DNA from: CAZUCE01 sp964619265
GTDB taxonomy: Bacteria > Planctomycetota > UBA1135 > GCA-002686595
Direction of reading: 5' to 3'
NCBI GenBank assembly: GCA_964619265.1
Contig: CAZUCE010000053.1
Location: forward strand, 1 to 25,503
Length of the DNA stretch: 25,503 bases
The notes beneath the pieces are model-generated. The model saw only the letters and a program-made list of their open reading frames with translations, was not told the origin of the DNA and made no database searches. This document shows positions 24,616-25,503 of the stretch, piece by piece (positions within the stretch are counted from its first letter, which is position 1; every line of letters starts with the position of its first letter). The position numbers and the translations under genes are program-made.

Positions 24616-25217
24616 GAATAGTCTTCCTCGTAGCTGGCAAGTTTGAGCCGCAGGCGGTCCATACCGCGGTAATAGCGGGCTTTGATGGTGTTCTCCGAAG
24701 CATGGAGACGCTCACCGATCTCTCGGAAGGTCTCGTGCTCGAAGTGCTTGGCGTGAACGACGGCCCGTTCCAACCCGGAGAGGCTGTCGAGCGCCTCGTG
24801 AACGAACTCAAATTCCTCGAGCGAGGGGGGATCCACGGTGCCCGCGGCTTCGATCAGCTGGCGGTCGGAGATCTCCGCGGTCCGTCGCAGCGAGCTGTAC
24901 CGAACGCGATTCATGAGCTCGAGTACGGCGATGCGAAAAACCCAGGTCTCGAGGCTCGAGCGACCCTCGAATCGGTCGAGCTTGCGCCAGACCACGGTCA
25001 GGACCTCCTGTCCGACCTCCTCCAACTCGGCGTAGCTCAGGGGCGAGCCCAAAGCCTTGTTTTTCGCCACCAGGATCCGCTCTACGCAGCGCATCCGCTG
25101 CATGAAGCGCATGACGGCGCCAGGCCGGCGTTCGAGGACTTCGGAGACGAGCTTCATGTCGGGGTGCGGCGAGAGCTCGTAGCTCCCACACCCGTCGGCG
25201 TGCTCGTTGGTCTCCAT
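24612..25217 (-). CDS. ECF-type RNA polymerase sigma factor
   Basis: The protein has 201 residues from the ATG at 25217. A TTG 18 bases upstream would add six residues and is less likely. Region 2 covers about 30-106, with LEEVGQEVLTVVWRKLDRFEGRSSLETWVFRIAVLELMNRVR containing the core-binding and -10 recognition helices. Region 4 covers about 135-193 (ALDSLSGLERAVVHAKHFEHETFREIGERLHASENTIKARYYRGMDRL), with the helix-turn-helix that reads the -35. There is no region 1.1 or region 3, as expected for group 4 factors. It heads the sigma / anti-sigma-like / CHAT operon. ECF factors often control their own operon, but I could not define a target promoter. Confidence 0.93.
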   Translation of the reverse strand: METNEHADGCGSYELSPHPDMKLVSEVLERRPGAVMRFMQRMRCVERILVAKNKALGSPLSYAELEEVGQEVLTVVWRKLDRFEGRSSLETWVFRIAVLELMNRVRYSSLRRTAEISDRQLIEAAGTVDPPSLEEFEFVHEALDSLSGLERAVVHAKHFEHETFREIGERLHASENTIKARYYRGMDRLRLKLASYEEDYS

Positions 25218-25233
25218 GGTTGCGTCGTTCCCC

Positions 25234-25253
25234 AAAAAAAGAGGCCCAGGGCC
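25234..25253 (-). terminator. Possible short hairpin with T7 tract upstream of the sigma gene
   Basis: On the minus strand ggcc-ctg-ggcc is followed by tc and seven T. The stem is only 4 bp, so it is weak. It could end transcription of a gene entering from the right edge, or act as a leader attenuator of the sigma operon, whose ATG is 17 bases further on. Confidence 0.25.
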
Positions 25254-25329
25254 GGAGGCTAGCAGACCCCCCCACCCCCAAAGGCTCCCCAGGGAGGGGA
25301 CTGGCCTCCCATGCCCGCAGGCGGGTCAC

Positions 25330-25503
25330 TTACGAGGGCCCGGGTCGAGAATTCCAAGCCAGCCCTGGGCAGGGGGAGAGAGCGGGACCTCGCTCGGGAC
25401 ACGCCCCTAGCTCCGCTCGCCCGCCGAACCCCGCCAGCCCCAGACCCGTTAGCAGGCCCTCGAGCCGGCCCAGGTCAGCGCGCTCGAACCGGTCCCTCCC
25501 CAT
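25330..25503 (-). CDS. Possible 3' part of a gene entering from the right edge
   Basis: On the minus strand only one frame stays open from the window edge, for 57 codons to a TAA at 25330-25332. It begins MGRDRFERADLGRLEGLLTG, a helical-looking stretch, and then becomes Pro/Gly-rich. The CAT at the very edge could be a start codon or an internal Met. I do not recognise it, and it may be non-coding. Confidence 0.25.
   Translation of the reverse strand: MGRDRFERADLGRLEGLLTGLGLAGFGGRAELGACPERGPALSPCPGLAWNSRPGPS

Noticed and set aside
1..25503. CRISPR arrays, IS elements, phage genes, rRNA
   Set aside because: No regular repeat-spacer pattern, transposase, integrase, phage structural gene or rRNA-like sequence was seen. 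The repeats found are short and irregular.

Overview
This is a GC-rich (by eye about 60-65 %), densely packed bacterial chromosome segment with one run of Ns, so it comes from a draft or metagenome assembly. The gene mix suggests a Planctomycetota-like, diderm, free-living bacterium, as an inference without phylogeny. It includes secreted LamG and FG-GAP proteins, an ECF sigma factor with a CHAT-domain protein, an Mla-type lipid transporter, several lipoproteins, and starts almost free of Shine-Dalgarno sequences. I see no phage, IS element, CRISPR array, tRNA or rRNA.

Layout. (1) 248-1087 (+) is a TraT-like outer-membrane lipoprotein. It converges, across a very strong bidirectional terminator, on a three-gene minus-strand operon (GNAT acetyltransferase, GT-C glycosyltransferase, MutS2) joined by 4-base start/stop overlaps. 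(2) 5596-6308 is a long intergenic region with a candidate multi-branched structured RNA ending in a terminator-like hairpin. It lies upstream of a PLP transsulfuration enzyme (6309-7505, +). (3) 7521-7699 holds an assembly gap inside an inverted repeat, then a terminator hairpin. (4) 7716-9983 (-) is a secreted LamG protein. (5) 14150-10307 (-) is trpS, a degenerate repeat, two lipoproteins (one TPR-like), dtd and an HU/IHF-like gene. (6) 14282-18807 (+) is a lipoprotein with many W-P-[LF] repeats, followed by mlaE, mlaF and mlaD. (7) 18808-19618 has no convincing gene but carries hairpins and a long inverted repeat. (8) 19619-21493 (+) is a secreted FG-GAP protein, convergent with (9) 25217-21539 (-), an operon of ECF sigma factor, single-pass membrane anti-sigma-like protein and membrane-anchored CHAT protease.

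How the genes work together. MlaE, MlaF and MlaD should form the inner-membrane phospholipid transporter. The W-P repeat lipoprotein just upstream on the same strand is a candidate envelope partner. The sigma/anti-sigma/CHAT operon looks like a self-contained envelope signalling module. Predicted topology puts the CHAT protease and the anti-sigma C-terminal domain on the same side of the membrane, so the CHAT protein could trigger release of the sigma factor by proteolysis. This is the best candidate here for an undescribed system. Two global features stand out: repeated ATGA/GTGA/TGATG stop-start overlaps inside operons, and pyrimidine-rich leaders without Shine-Dalgarno sequences in front of most free-standing starts.
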